Assembly: GCA_003513005.1 (NCBI GenBank)
Contig: DOTD01000031.1
Coordinates: forward strand, 1 to 59,269
Source: Desulfotomaculum sp.
GTDB lineage: Bacteria > Bacillota > Desulfotomaculia > Desulfotomaculales > Nap2-2B
DNA length: 59,269 bases
Direction of reading: 5' to 3'
Positions 32,563 to 40,975 of the stretch are shown piece after piece. The notes beneath the pieces are model-generated. The model had not been told where the DNA came from. It searched no databases and saw nothing but the letters and a program-made list of their open reading frames with translations. How positions within the stretch are numbered: position 1 is the stretch's first letter; the number at the start of each line of letters is the position of its first letter. The position numbers and the translations under genes are program-made.

Positions 32563-33948
32563 ATGAAAAAAGATCTTCATCCGCTTTTTTATCCCCGCAG
32601 CGCCGCTGTTTTAGGAGCAGTCGCCGACCCGGAAAAGGTCGGATTTAATATTTTTGAAAGTATAGTATACGGCGGGTTTAAGGGGCCCTTATATCCGATA
32701 CATCCAAAACTCAAGAATATCCTGGGATATGACGTGTACCCCAGCCTGGATAAAGTCCCCGGCCCCGTTGATGTGGCGGTAATCGCGCTGAACCAGTTAA
32801 GCACTGTGAACGTTCTGGAGGAATGTGCACAGTGCGGAGTCAAAGGGATTCTCAGCATTGCAGGCGGGTTCGGGGAAGTGGGCGCCGAAGGAGTAAAACT
32901 TGAAAACAAACTTACTGAAAGAGCGAATGAACTCGGTATCCCCCTGATCGGCCCCAACACTCTCGGATTCATCAACGATGACGGAAATTTTTACGCCACC
33001 TTTTATCCCTTGAGGTTAATCAAGGGCGGGGTATCAATTATTTCTCAAAGTGGCGGCATGGGCCTGACAATCATGCAAAAAGCCCTCGACGAGATGATGG
33101 GTATGAATAAGTGGATCGGGGTCGGGAACCGGGCAGCGCTCGAGTTCTCCGACTATTTAACCTACCTGGGGGATGATCCTGCCACAAGGGTTATCGGTGT
33201 ATTTATGGAGGGCTCCGAGGATGCTTTAAAATTTGTCAAACTGATCAGGGAAATCTGCCTGAAGAAACCTGTTGTTGTTTTTAAAGCTGGCCGGACAAAG
33301 GAATCGGACTACATGGCCATGACGCACACGGGCAGTTTGGCGGGACCATACAGACTTTACAAGGATATTTTAAAGCAAAACGGAGCGATAGTTGCTGATA
33401 CAGTAGAAGAACTGGTCGCATGCTGTAAGGCTCTTTCACTTTCGCAGTTGCCGGAGGGAAAAAGAGTCGGAGTCTTAACTCATACGGCAGGACCAAGTAT
33501 AGTGGCGGCCGACTACATGCTACAGCTAGGCTGTGAACTGCCAAAGTATGCGCCGGAAACATATCAAAAAGTCCGGGACGTTATCGGCCAAAACCCGCCT
33601 GTTGTCCTGAAAAACCCGTTGGATGCGGCAGGACTTGGGTTTCCTGCCCTCACATACGGCAGAATTGCCGATGCTGTCCTGGGTGATCCTTCGGTGGATA
33701 TTATGATGGCTATCTATTGCCTGCATAAGAACTGGCGTTTTCCTTCACAGGAAATCATTGATGTGCGGAAAAAATGGAATAAGCCGGCCTTGGCCTATTA
33801 CGTTTCCACTGTCGGGGATTCTGCTAAAGACAGGGAGATACTGCAAAAAGAAGGCGTTCCTTTATATATTAACGCAAGAGAGGCAGCCCGGGCAGTTTAC
33901 GCATTATACGAGTACAAACAAATAATTTCCAGTCAGACCCAAGGATAA
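32563..33948 (+). CDS. NDP-forming acyl-CoA synthetase, alpha subunit
   Basis: The start is taken at ATG 32563 (GGAGGAAG just upstream), giving 461 residues; an ATG at 32518 has no ribosome-binding site. Domains: CoA-binding Rossmann (HPLFYPRSAAVLGAV), then CoA-ligase parts with IGPNTLGFINDD, SQSGGMG and the phospho-His segment AMTHTGSLAG. The enzyme makes ATP from ADP, phosphate and an acyl-CoA, or runs in reverse. It is split from its ATP-grasp beta subunit, as in archaeal Acd. Next to the ring-cleavage genes it could conserve energy from acetyl-CoA or a dicarboxyl-CoA; the substrate is unknown. Confidence 0.88.
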   Translation: MKKDLHPLFYPRSAAVLGAVADPEKVGFNIFESIVYGGFKGPLYPIHPKLKNILGYDVYPSLDKVPGPVDVAVIALNQLSTVNVLEECAQCGVKGILSIAGGFGEVGAEGVKLENKLTERANELGIPLIGPNTLGFINDDGNFYATFYPLRLIKGGVSIISQSGGMGLTIMQKALDEMMGMNKWIGVGNRAALEFSDYLTYLGDDPATRVIGVFMEGSEDALKFVKLIREICLKKPVVVFKAGRTKESDYMAMTHTGSLAGPYRLYKDILKQNGAIVADTVEELVACCKALSLSQLPEGKRVGVLTHTAGPSIVAADYMLQLGCELPKYAPETYQKVRDVIGQNPPVVLKNPLDAAGLGFPALTYGRIADAVLGDPSVDIMMAIYCLHKNWRFPSQEIIDVRKKWNKPALAYYVSTVGDSAKDREILQKEGVPLYINAREAARAVYALYEYKQIISSQTQG

Positions 33949-33966
33949 ACGCAGGAGGTGTTTAAA

Positions 33967-34650
33967 GTGCAGGTAAAAGAAATTCTAGATAAGGTTAAAT
34001 CTGACGGGAGAAAGCTGCTTTTCGAGGATGAGGTCAAACGGCTTCTTGCCATAAACGGAGTAGCGGTTACCCCCTGCGAGGTAGCGCATAATGAAGACCA
34101 GGCGGTCCAACTGGCCGAAAAGTTCGGCTACCCGGCAGTTCTTAAGATTCATTCTATTGCCTATACCCACAAATCAGATTGCGGAGGAGTAAAACTTAAC
34201 CTGCCTGATGGAAACTCGGTCAGGGCGGCTTTTCGCGAAATCAGGGCGGCAGTCGCCGATCAGGAGCCGGAGATAAGCGTAACCGTACAGCCCATGGCAA
34301 GCGCCGGAACGGAAGTGATCATCGGCGTGACTACCGACAATCATTTTGGCAAGGTAATCATGTTCGGTCTTGGGGGAGTCTTTGCGGAAATTTTTGAAGA
34401 CGTGACCTTTAGGTTGATTCCCATTACAAGGAAAGATGCCTTTGACATGCTTGGGTCAGTGAAGGGGAATATTCTCTTGGAAGGCTACAGGGGGAACCCC
34501 CCGGCGGATCGTGAGACACTGGTAGACGTGCTTTTAAAAGTATCCAAACTGATTGAGAAAAACGCAGAAATTAAGGAACTTGACCTCAACCCGGTAGTTG
34601 TTTATGAAAATGGCCTGCTTGTTTTAGACGGAAGGGGAACATTGCTTTAA
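33967..34650 (+). CDS. NDP-forming acyl-CoA synthetase, beta subunit (ATP-grasp)
   Basis: About 227 residues, with GTG at 33967 chosen 8 nt after AGGAGG (33953-33958); a GTG at 33958 would overlap that site. The ATP-grasp 5 domain is clear: KLLFEDEVKRLLAINGV, YPAVLKIHSIAYTHKSDCGG, GVTTDNHFGKVIMFGLGG and ELDLNPVVVYENG. It pairs with the alpha subunit 18 nt upstream. It ends close to a convergent aspartase gene. Confidence 0.9.
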   Translation: MQVKEILDKVKSDGRKLLFEDEVKRLLAINGVAVTPCEVAHNEDQAVQLAEKFGYPAVLKIHSIAYTHKSDCGGVKLNLPDGNSVRAAFREIRAAVADQEPEISVTVQPMASAGTEVIIGVTTDNHFGKVIMFGLGGVFAEIFEDVTFRLIPITRKDAFDMLGSVKGNILLEGYRGNPPADRETLVDVLLKVSKLIEKNAEIKELDLNPVVVYENGLLVLDGRGTLL

Positions 34651-34690
34651 TAAGCAACTTCCCCTCTTTATGTTCAATATTTATTAACTG

Positions 34691-36112
34691 TTAGATTCTT
34701 TTAAAGCATTGTTCGTCAAAAAGTATCTGATCAAGTTCATCCTCAGTGTAAATTCCTTCGCTGAGGATTATTTCTCTTGGGGTGGTACCCATTTGCTTTG
34801 CCCGTGTGGCCAGTTCAGTGCACCTGGCATAACCGAGGTGAGGAACAAGAGCGGTCAAACCCCAGTTTTTCCAGCTTGCTACCATTTGATCCCGGCAGGC
34901 CTTTTCGTTTGCTGTAATACCCCGGATACATCTTGATGCGAATAAATGATCAGCTTTTTCCAGAATCGATATTGATTCAAACAAGCCATGGGAAAGAAGG
35001 GGCAGGAAGGCGTTTAATTCAAGGCGGCCGCGGCGGATAACCTCGCAAACGACATAATCGTTGGCAATAACCCTCATGGCTACCTGCTCGACCATCTCCG
35101 CAATTACCGGGTTGACCTTGCCGGGCATGATTGATGAACCGGCTTGGACTTCCGGCAGCATTATTTCAGCAATTCCGGCCCGCGGCCCTGAATTCAGCAT
35201 CATCAGGTCGCTTGTGATTTTGGATAGGTTTGCGGCATGTATCTTCAACATGCCGGATACTAGCGCAAAGGAGTCAAGGTTCTGGGTTGCGTCAATCAAA
35301 TTACCCGCCGGGACAAGCCCGAGGCCGGTATTTTTATTAATCCTTTCCACCGCCATGCGTCCAAATCCCTTGGGCGCCGTTATTCCGGTGCCGATTGCTG
35401 TTCCTCCCAGATTTACGCGGTTTAAAGCGTCCTCGCATTCCAAGAACCTTGCCCTGTCCCGTTTAATAACTGCGGCATAGGCGCTGAATTCATCCCCAAG
35501 GGTTAAAGGGACCGCTTCCTGGTGCTGTGTTCTGCCCATTTTCAGGATGCCTTCGAATTCCCTGCTCTTGTCCTGAAGCGCATTAATCAACTCTGTAACA
35601 GCTATCGGCAGGTTGCGGAAAAGGACAATCATTGCAATTCTGATTGCTGTAGGAATAGTGTCGTTAGTTGACTGGTGTAAGTTTACATGATCGTTGGGAT
35701 GAATAATCTGATAATTTCCTTTTTCTTCTCCTAATATTTCTAGAGCGCGGTTGGCAATAACTTCGTTGGTGTTCATATTTGTCGAAGTTCCGGCCCCGCC
35801 CTGAAATACATCAACAAGAAACTGATCAAGCAGGCTTCCATTGATGATATCATCACTGGCCTGTATTATCGCTTCGCCAATCTTTCTATCCAAATAACCC
35901 AGTTTCATGTTTACTTGAGCGCAGGCCTTTTTTACATGACAGATGGCGCGAACAAATTCAGGATGAAGCCTGTATCCGGAAACGGCAAAATTTTCCTGGG
36001 CGCGTAAAGTATAAACTCCCCAGTAAACATCATTTGGCACTCTCCTTTTACCAATAAGATCATGTTCAATTCTTTTTGCATTTTCTTTTTCAGGGCTGTT
36101 CATCTTACCCAC
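34691..36112 (-). CDS. aspA: Aspartate ammonia-lyase
   Basis: A 473-residue member of the fumarase/aspartase superfamily. The signature loop is GSSIMPGKVNP, with GRTQHQEAVPLTLGDEF and HQSTNDTIPTAIRIAM. The start RIEHDLIGKRRVPNDVYWG and overall length favour aspartase (aspartate to fumarate plus ammonia) over fumarase C, but a few superfamily members differ in substrate. GAGGTGG precedes the ATG, and a near-consensus promoter lies at 36141-36169. It runs against the neighbouring genes and so is a separate unit. Confidence 0.88.
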   Translation of the reverse strand: MGKMNSPEKENAKRIEHDLIGKRRVPNDVYWGVYTLRAQENFAVSGYRLHPEFVRAICHVKKACAQVNMKLGYLDRKIGEAIIQASDDIINGSLLDQFLVDVFQGGAGTSTNMNTNEVIANRALEILGEEKGNYQIIHPNDHVNLHQSTNDTIPTAIRIAMIVLFRNLPIAVTELINALQDKSREFEGILKMGRTQHQEAVPLTLGDEFSAYAAVIKRDRARFLECEDALNRVNLGGTAIGTGITAPKGFGRMAVERINKNTGLGLVPAGNLIDATQNLDSFALVSGMLKIHAANLSKITSDLMMLNSGPRAGIAEIMLPEVQAGSSIMPGKVNPVIAEMVEQVAMRVIANDYVVCEVIRRGRLELNAFLPLLSHGLFESISILEKADHLFASRCIRGITANEKACRDQMVASWKNWGLTALVPHLGYARCTELATRAKQMGTTPREIILSEGIYTEDELDQILFDEQCFKRI

Positions 36113-36140
36113 CTCTTTAAATTCTTCAGTTGGCAGCTAA

Positions 36141-36169
36141 ATAATATAAAAATCAGAAAGTATTGTCAA
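36141..36169 (-). promoter_or_regulatory. Promoter of aspA
   Basis: On the minus strand TTGACA (36169-36164) and TATTAT (36146-36141) are 17 nt apart, about 30 nt before the aspA ATG. Confidence 0.7.
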
Positions 36170-36252
36170 TGTTTATTATAATTGAAAGTTCAAACATTAT
36201 TGCCGCTTCTTTATAGCAACTTGATATATTTGGAAAGAAAATATTTGAATTC

Positions 36253-36281
36253 TTGACAGGAGTGAAACGTTATGTTATCCT
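36253..36281 (+). promoter_or_regulatory. Possible promoter of the CaiB gene
   Basis: TTGACA (36253-36258) and TATCCT (36276-36281) are 17 nt apart, in an AT-rich region about 95 nt before the CoA-transferase start. The -10 match is modest. Confidence 0.4.
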
Positions 36282-36376
36282 ACATAAAGAAAATATGGTT
36301 ATTTATTTAGTTATATAATCAGAAATAGAACTTCTAATTAGACAAAAATATTTGACAAAAGCGGAGGGGATTATGT

Positions 36377-37597
36377 TTGGCGGCCAAACCATTGGATGGC
36401 GTTCGCGTACTTGACTTAACACGTATACTGTCAGGCCCTTACTGTACAGCCATTCTGGCCAACCTGGGAGCAGAGGTTATTAAGATAGAAATCCCCGGCA
36501 AGGGGGACGACAGCCGTGCTTTTACTCCTTATGTTCACGGTGAAAGCGCCTATTTCATGAGCTACAACAACCAGAAGAAAAGCATCACTCTAGATCTGAA
36601 AAAAGAACAGGGCAAAGAAATTTTCCTTGAAATGGTCAAACACAGCGACGTAGTAGTTGAAAACTTTCGAACAGGAATTATGGAGAAGCTGGATATTGGC
36701 TTTGAAAAAATGTCTGGAATCAATCCCAATATAATACATGCATCTCTCTCGGGGTTTGGAAGCACAGGCCCTTTCAAGGAAAGAGCGGCATATGATATTA
36801 TTGTGCAGGCAATTGGAGGCGTAATGAGCCTGACTGGTCCTGAGGGAGGAGAACCTCTGCGTTCCGGAATCTCCATTGGTGATATTGGCGCAGGTCTTTA
36901 TACGGCCATCGGTGTAATTGCAGCCCTTTATGGCCGTGAAAGAGGCCAGGGCGGCCAACAGGTTGATGTGGCCATGCTTGACTGTTTGGTGGCTTTTATG
37001 GGGAACTACCTCAGTCAATATAAAGTTACTAACAAAATCCCCTTAAGGATTGGCAACAAACACCATTCGCTGGCTCCCTTTGCTTCTTATAAAACCTCTG
37101 ATTCTACAATTGTTATGGCTGCAGGAAACGACAAACTGTTTTCCATGTTGTGCAAATGTCTGGGAAGGGAAGACTTAATCACTGACCCGCGTTTTGCCAC
37201 GAACATACTGCGTGTCCAGAATAAATATGATTTGGATGAGATACTCGGGAATATTTTTCTTACAAATACAAGCGTTTACTGGGTAAGGCTGTTTGAAGAG
37301 AAAGGAATTCCCTGCGGCCGCGTCAATACTGTCAAAGAACTAATTGAACACCCTTATATGTGGGGACAGGATATGGTTTTGGAAGTTGAACACCCGGTTG
37401 CCGGAAAATTTTTAACGGCCGGTTTTCCGATTAAGTTTTCCAAAACACTCTGCCGGATTGAAAAGCCGGCCCCGGTTCTAGGCCAGCATACCAGGGAAGT
37501 TCTTTCTGAAATGCTGGGGATGACGGATGACGAAATGCGGTCACTGGCAGAAAGCGGTGTCATTGGAACTATGGAAACGCCGGTTGAAAAAGAATGA
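36377..37597 (+). CDS. CaiB/BaiF-type (class III) CoA-transferase
   Basis: A 406-residue enzyme with a TTG start 7 nt after GGAGGGG. Family motifs: LDGVRVLDLTRILSGPYC, LGAEVIKIEIPGKGDDSR, the catalytic Asp in VVENFRTGIMEKLDIGF nearby, HASLSGFGSTGPFKERAAYD and GEPLRSGISIGDIGAGLY. Class III enzymes move CoA between carboxylic acids. Beside the aromatic module it may activate an aromatic or alicyclic acid at the expense of another CoA ester. The substrate is not readable. It overlaps the next gene by 4 nt (ATGA), which suggests a shared pathway. Confidence 0.9.
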   Translation: MAAKPLDGVRVLDLTRILSGPYCTAILANLGAEVIKIEIPGKGDDSRAFTPYVHGESAYFMSYNNQKKSITLDLKKEQGKEIFLEMVKHSDVVVENFRTGIMEKLDIGFEKMSGINPNIIHASLSGFGSTGPFKERAAYDIIVQAIGGVMSLTGPEGGEPLRSGISIGDIGAGLYTAIGVIAALYGRERGQGGQQVDVAMLDCLVAFMGNYLSQYKVTNKIPLRIGNKHHSLAPFASYKTSDSTIVMAAGNDKLFSMLCKCLGREDLITDPRFATNILRVQNKYDLDEILGNIFLTNTSVYWVRLFEEKGIPCGRVNTVKELIEHPYMWGQDMVLEVEHPVAGKFLTAGFPIKFSKTLCRIEKPAPVLGQHTREVLSEMLGMTDDEMRSLAESGVIGTMETPVEKE

Positions 37598-38370
37598 GCA
37601 GGCTTACCATTTACCCGTTAGATCTCGGGGACGCCGTTGTTGATCAAGGTATGTCCATGGAAAAAGAGGGAATGGGCGTTCCCTGGAAAGCCAAGTTACT
37701 CTGTTATTATATTGAAGGAGCCGAAAAAAAGATCCTGGTTGATCCAGGCGTGTCGGATCAGGAGCACGCAGACATGTGGCATGACGAAACGAACTGCCGG
37801 GTAACTCCGGGCCAGTCTATGGCCGCTCTGGAGAAAATAGGTGCTAAACCCGAGGAAATAGACATTATTCTGCTTACACATCTTCACTGGGATCATGCCT
37901 ACCACCTGGACAAATACAAAAACGCTGAAATTTATGTGGCGAAAGAGGAACTGACCTATGCGCTGATGCCTCTGCCGCCTCATTATTTTTATTACGAGCA
38001 TTGGAATATCGGCCTGACACCCTGGTATACAAAATCTATTCCCAGGATGAGGACTATTGACCTGGTTCCACATAAAATTGTTGATCAGGTCATCATGGTT
38101 CCAACGCCTGGACATACTCCGGGGAGTATGTCTGTTGTTGTAGAAACAGAAAACGGCCCTTATATCATCTGCGGCGATGCTGTGATGGTTCAGGATAATC
38201 TGACGGGAAATCCCGTAAAACGCACACCCTATACAATGACGGGCCATTTCATGGATTGCCAGGCGACCTGGAGAAGCATCGCTTTCATTTCTAATATAGT
38301 AAAAGCAGACAAAACCCGCGTCTTGGCCACCCACGATCCAGCCGCTCTTTCCAAGTCAAGGTATCCTTAA
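37594..38370 (+). CDS. Metallo-beta-lactamase-fold hydrolase (lactonase-like)
   Basis: A 258-residue hydrolase with the motif HLHWDH, a later His in TPGHTPGSM, Asp in ICGDAVM and a final His in THDP, that is, the two-metal site. Layout and length fit the AHL-lactonase/AttM branch. It is translationally coupled to the CaiB CoA-transferase, so the natural substrate may be a lactone or thioester of the same pathway rather than a quorum signal. The last gene before a REP sequence and a terminator. Confidence 0.85.
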   Translation: MSRLTIYPLDLGDAVVDQGMSMEKEGMGVPWKAKLLCYYIEGAEKKILVDPGVSDQEHADMWHDETNCRVTPGQSMAALEKIGAKPEEIDIILLTHLHWDHAYHLDKYKNAEIYVAKEELTYALMPLPPHYFYYEHWNIGLTPWYTKSIPRMRTIDLVPHKIVDQVIMVPTPGHTPGSMSVVVETENGPYIICGDAVMVQDNLTGNPVKRTPYTMTGHFMDCQATWRSIAFISNIVKADKTRVLATHDPAALSKSRYP

Positions 38371-38452
38371 AATCCTGTACTTAAGGCATTGAGTTCCCTT
38401 TGCTAATGATTTTCAAAATAAAACAAACGATTTTTCTTGTTTTTTCTTCTTC

Positions 38453-38489
38453 AATAAGTCAATTATTTAAATAAGTCAAGCCTGACCCC
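38453..38489 (-). repeat. REP copy
   Basis: AATAAGTCAATT followed by ATTTAAATAAGTCAAGCC and TGACCCC is the reverse complement of the motif found at 18256 and 56398. A single, untandemised copy. Confidence 0.8.
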
Positions 38490-38513
38490 AATTGACACAA
38501 TTGTTAAATAATA

Positions 38514-38558
38514 ACTCCCGTAAAACGGGATTTTTTTGTTTTTACGGGAGTTTATTTT
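38514..38558. terminator. Bidirectional-type intrinsic terminator
   Basis: ACTCCCGTAAAA pairs with TTTTACGGGAGT, followed by a T run. Inside, CCCGTAAAACGGGATTTTTTT is a smaller terminator of its own. It closes the CaiB/hydrolase unit. Confidence 0.75.
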
Positions 38559-38752
38559 TTTTAAATTAATAAGAATGCAGTCAAAATAGCGCTATAGCTG
38601 TAAATAACGGTACATTTAGGCAGTATATTAGCTATTTATAAAGGTTAACTTAAGAATGCGCAAAATATTTAGTTGTTTTAATGTATATCTCTGGTTTTTA
38701 AGATTATTTTTGTGATTGCTGGCAAAGAGGAATAATAAAGGAGGGGTGCTGC

Positions 38753-40045
38753 CTGAAACCAAATTATCTCAAAAATTTTCTCATGCTGTTTGTTGTTCTG
38801 CTTTTATATACGGCAGCGGTAAAGGACTTGGCGTTGCTTCCGGTAAAACAAAACATTAATGTAGGGGATCCTCTGCTGCCTCAGTTGGCCGGCTACAAAT
38901 ATGGCCGAAACCCTGCGATGCAGGTCTACAGCAGTGAAAACAATGAAAAATTGTTTTTGCAAAGCGGTATTCCGGTAGCTTCGAGTTCCGGCCCAATTAA
39001 GATGAAGATAAAATTGTTCGGTTTAATACCCTTCCGGCAGGTTTCAGTCAATGTGGTAGATCCGGTAAAAGTTATGGTCGGGGGGCATTCGATAGGGATC
39101 TTCCTGCATTCTGAAGGAGTCATAGTAGCAGGTTACACGCCCATAGGGGGCTCGCGGGGATTTAAATATAACCCTGCCGAAAAAGCAGGTATTTTACCGG
39201 GCGATGTAATAGTTAAAATAAATGGGAAGGAAGTAAGAAACGACAAGCTTTTGCAGGATGAGATTGATAATTTGGGAAATAAAAAGACTCTGATCAACCT
39301 CGAAGTAAAACGGGGAAAACGAGACATGAGGATCTCCCTTTCACCATTATACTGCAGGGAAACAGGAAGGTACAGGATAGGCTTGTTTGTTCGCAACAGC
39401 GCCGCCGGGATGGGTACGCTTACCTTCTATGAGCCAAAGACAAACAAATACGGGGCACTGGGACATATGGTCACGGATGCGGATACAAGCAAAAAGATTA
39501 ATCTCACCGAAGGCCAGATAACAAATGCCGTAGTTCAGGGAGTTTATCCGGGAAAAGCAGGTAAACCCGGGGAAAAAGTAGGATTTTACAGGGGCAAGCC
39601 CGAACTGCTCGGGGAAATAACCAAAAATACCAGCGTCGGCATCTTTGGAAAGCTTAGGAAACCGCCGGACAAGTTCTTCTATAAAGAACCCTTGCCTGTG
39701 GCTATGTGTTATGAAATAAAGGAAGGCCCGGCGCAGATTCTGACAGTTCTTAAAGGGGATAAAATAGAATGTTTTAACATTGAAATTCAAAAAATTATTT
39801 TACACAACAGGGCGGGCGGAAAGGGACTGGTTATCAGGGTCACTGATGAAAAGTTAATCAGCAAAACAGGCGGCATTGTCCAGGGTATGAGCGGAAGCCC
39901 GATAATCCAAAACGGAAAATTTATAGGCGCCGTGACTCACGTTTTTATCAATGATCCCAAACGAGGTTTTGGCGTGCCGGCTGAATGGATGCTCCGTGAA
40001 GCCGGCTTTTTCCTTTTAAATAGCGATTTGCAGAAGCCTGCCTGA
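38753..40045 (+). CDS. spoIVB: SpoIVB peptidase (S55), probable CTG start
   Basis: SpoIVB is a forespore serine protease that signals pro-sigma-K processing. A membrane anchor lies near the start (FLMLFVVLLLYTAAV), a PDZ domain at about 125-215 (SEGVIVAGYTPIGGSRG, AGILPGDVIVKINGKEV), and the S55 domain carries His in YGALGHMVTD and Ser in VQGMSGSPIIQNGKFIGAVT. The first ATG (38783) is 36 nt from the strong site AAAGGAGGGG (38737-38746). A CTG at 38753 is 6 nt from it and gives 430 residues, close to the family length of about 426. I therefore prefer the CTG start. Spo0A follows, the usual order. Confidence 0.85.
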   Translation: MKPNYLKNFLMLFVVLLLYTAAVKDLALLPVKQNINVGDPLLPQLAGYKYGRNPAMQVYSSENNEKLFLQSGIPVASSSGPIKMKIKLFGLIPFRQVSVNVVDPVKVMVGGHSIGIFLHSEGVIVAGYTPIGGSRGFKYNPAEKAGILPGDVIVKINGKEVRNDKLLQDEIDNLGNKKTLINLEVKRGKRDMRISLSPLYCRETGRYRIGLFVRNSAAGMGTLTFYEPKTNKYGALGHMVTDADTSKKINLTEGQITNAVVQGVYPGKAGKPGEKVGFYRGKPELLGEITKNTSVGIFGKLRKPPDKFFYKEPLPVAMCYEIKEGPAQILTVLKGDKIECFNIEIQKIILHNRAGGKGLVIRVTDEKLISKTGGIVQGMSGSPIIQNGKFIGAVTHVFINDPKRGFGVPAEWMLREAGFFLLNSDLQKPA

Positions 40046-40172
40046 TCTCAAATGAGAGATATTGTAATATAAAAGTACATTTTAAAACCCTGCAGGAGTT
40101 TTAAAGTTCGCCGTCGAATCAAATGGATATAAATACCTGGGGGAAAAAAGAAAAGGAGGCCGCGTAAAAAGT

Positions 40173-40946
40173 ATGAGTAACAAGAAAGTCAAAGTACTTA
40201 TCGCTGATGATAACAAGGAATTTTGCGAGCTACTGAAAAGCTACATGAATCAGCAAGAAGATTTCATACTTACCGGAATTGCATACAACGGGCTCGAGAC
40301 ACTTCACCAAATTGAGGAGCAAAGTCCGGATGTAGTTGTTTTAGATGTCATAATGCCTCACCTTGATGGAATCGGCGTATTAGAAAAACTGGCTGCCGGT
40401 GGGGCTTCAAATACGAAACCGAAGGTAATCATTCTTACAGCGTTTGGCCAGGAGGCATTTACCCAGCGGGCTATGGAACTTGGAGCGGATTACTACCTGC
40501 TTAAACCCTTTGATTTTTTAGTTCTGGCCACACGTATTCGCCAGTTAGCAGGCGGGCTTAATTTATCCCAGTACATCTCCACGGTCAAACCAAGAAATCT
40601 TGATATCGCCGTGACAAATATTATTCATGAAATGGGTGTCCCTGCGCATATAAAGGGGTATCATTATTTAAGAGACGCAATCTTGATGGTGATTAACGAA
40701 ATTAACTTACTTGGCGCAATTACAAAGGAATTATACCCCATGATCGCACAGAAATACCAGACAACTCCCAGCAGGGTTGAAAGAGCCATCCGGCATGCGA
40801 TAGAACTTTCCTGGGATCGCGGAAATGTAGAAATGATGACCAAATTTTTTGGATACACTATTAATCTGGAAAGAGGCAAACCAACCAATTCTGAATTTAT
40901 TGCCATGATAGCCGACAAATTGAGGATTGAATCCAAAGCAAGTTAG
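40173..40946 (+). CDS. spo0A: Spo0A, master regulator of sporulation
   Basis: A 257-residue regulator. Receiver at 1-125 (LIADDNKEFCELL; Asp in VVLDVIMPHLDG; Lys in YYLLKPFD) and the Spo0A C-terminal DNA-binding domain at 145-255, with TPSRVERAIRHAIELSWDRG and FFGYTINLERGKPTNSEFIA, both diagnostic. AGGAGG lies 14 nt before the ATG, slightly far. The intergenic 40081-40105 has a symmetric hairpin (TTTAAAAC around CCTGCAGG). Phosphorylated Spo0A binds TGTCGAA boxes; a good one lies at 56546 in this window. Confidence 0.96.
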   Translation: MSNKKVKVLIADDNKEFCELLKSYMNQQEDFILTGIAYNGLETLHQIEEQSPDVVVLDVIMPHLDGIGVLEKLAAGGASNTKPKVIILTAFGQEAFTQRAMELGADYYLLKPFDFLVLATRIRQLAGGLNLSQYISTVKPRNLDIAVTNIIHEMGVPAHIKGYHYLRDAILMVINEINLLGAITKELYPMIAQKYQTTPSRVERAIRHAIELSWDRGNVEMMTKFFGYTINLERGKPTNSEFIAMIADKLRIESKAS

Positions 40947-40975
40947 CTCCTGGCATAAATTTTTGGGGTGTTGCA

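Larger units (their letters stand above)
38371..38782. other. Intergenic region with REP, terminator and element fragment
   Basis: The region holds a 37-bp stretch similar to the end of the 52.9-kb hairpin element (38379-38415), one inverted REP copy (38453-38489) and an intrinsic terminator (38514-38558). The remaining 220 bp before spoIVB are AT-rich with no gene seen. A sporulation promoter may lie there but could not be identified by eye. Confidence 0.5.

Noticed and set aside
37594..38370. Quorum-quenching lactonase
   Set aside because: The fold allows it, but translational coupling to a CoA-transferase makes a metabolic role more likely; no quorum genes are nearby.
40112..40118. 0A box upstream of spo0A
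   Set aside because: CGTCGAA has one mismatch to TGTCGAA and poor flanks; too weak to call.
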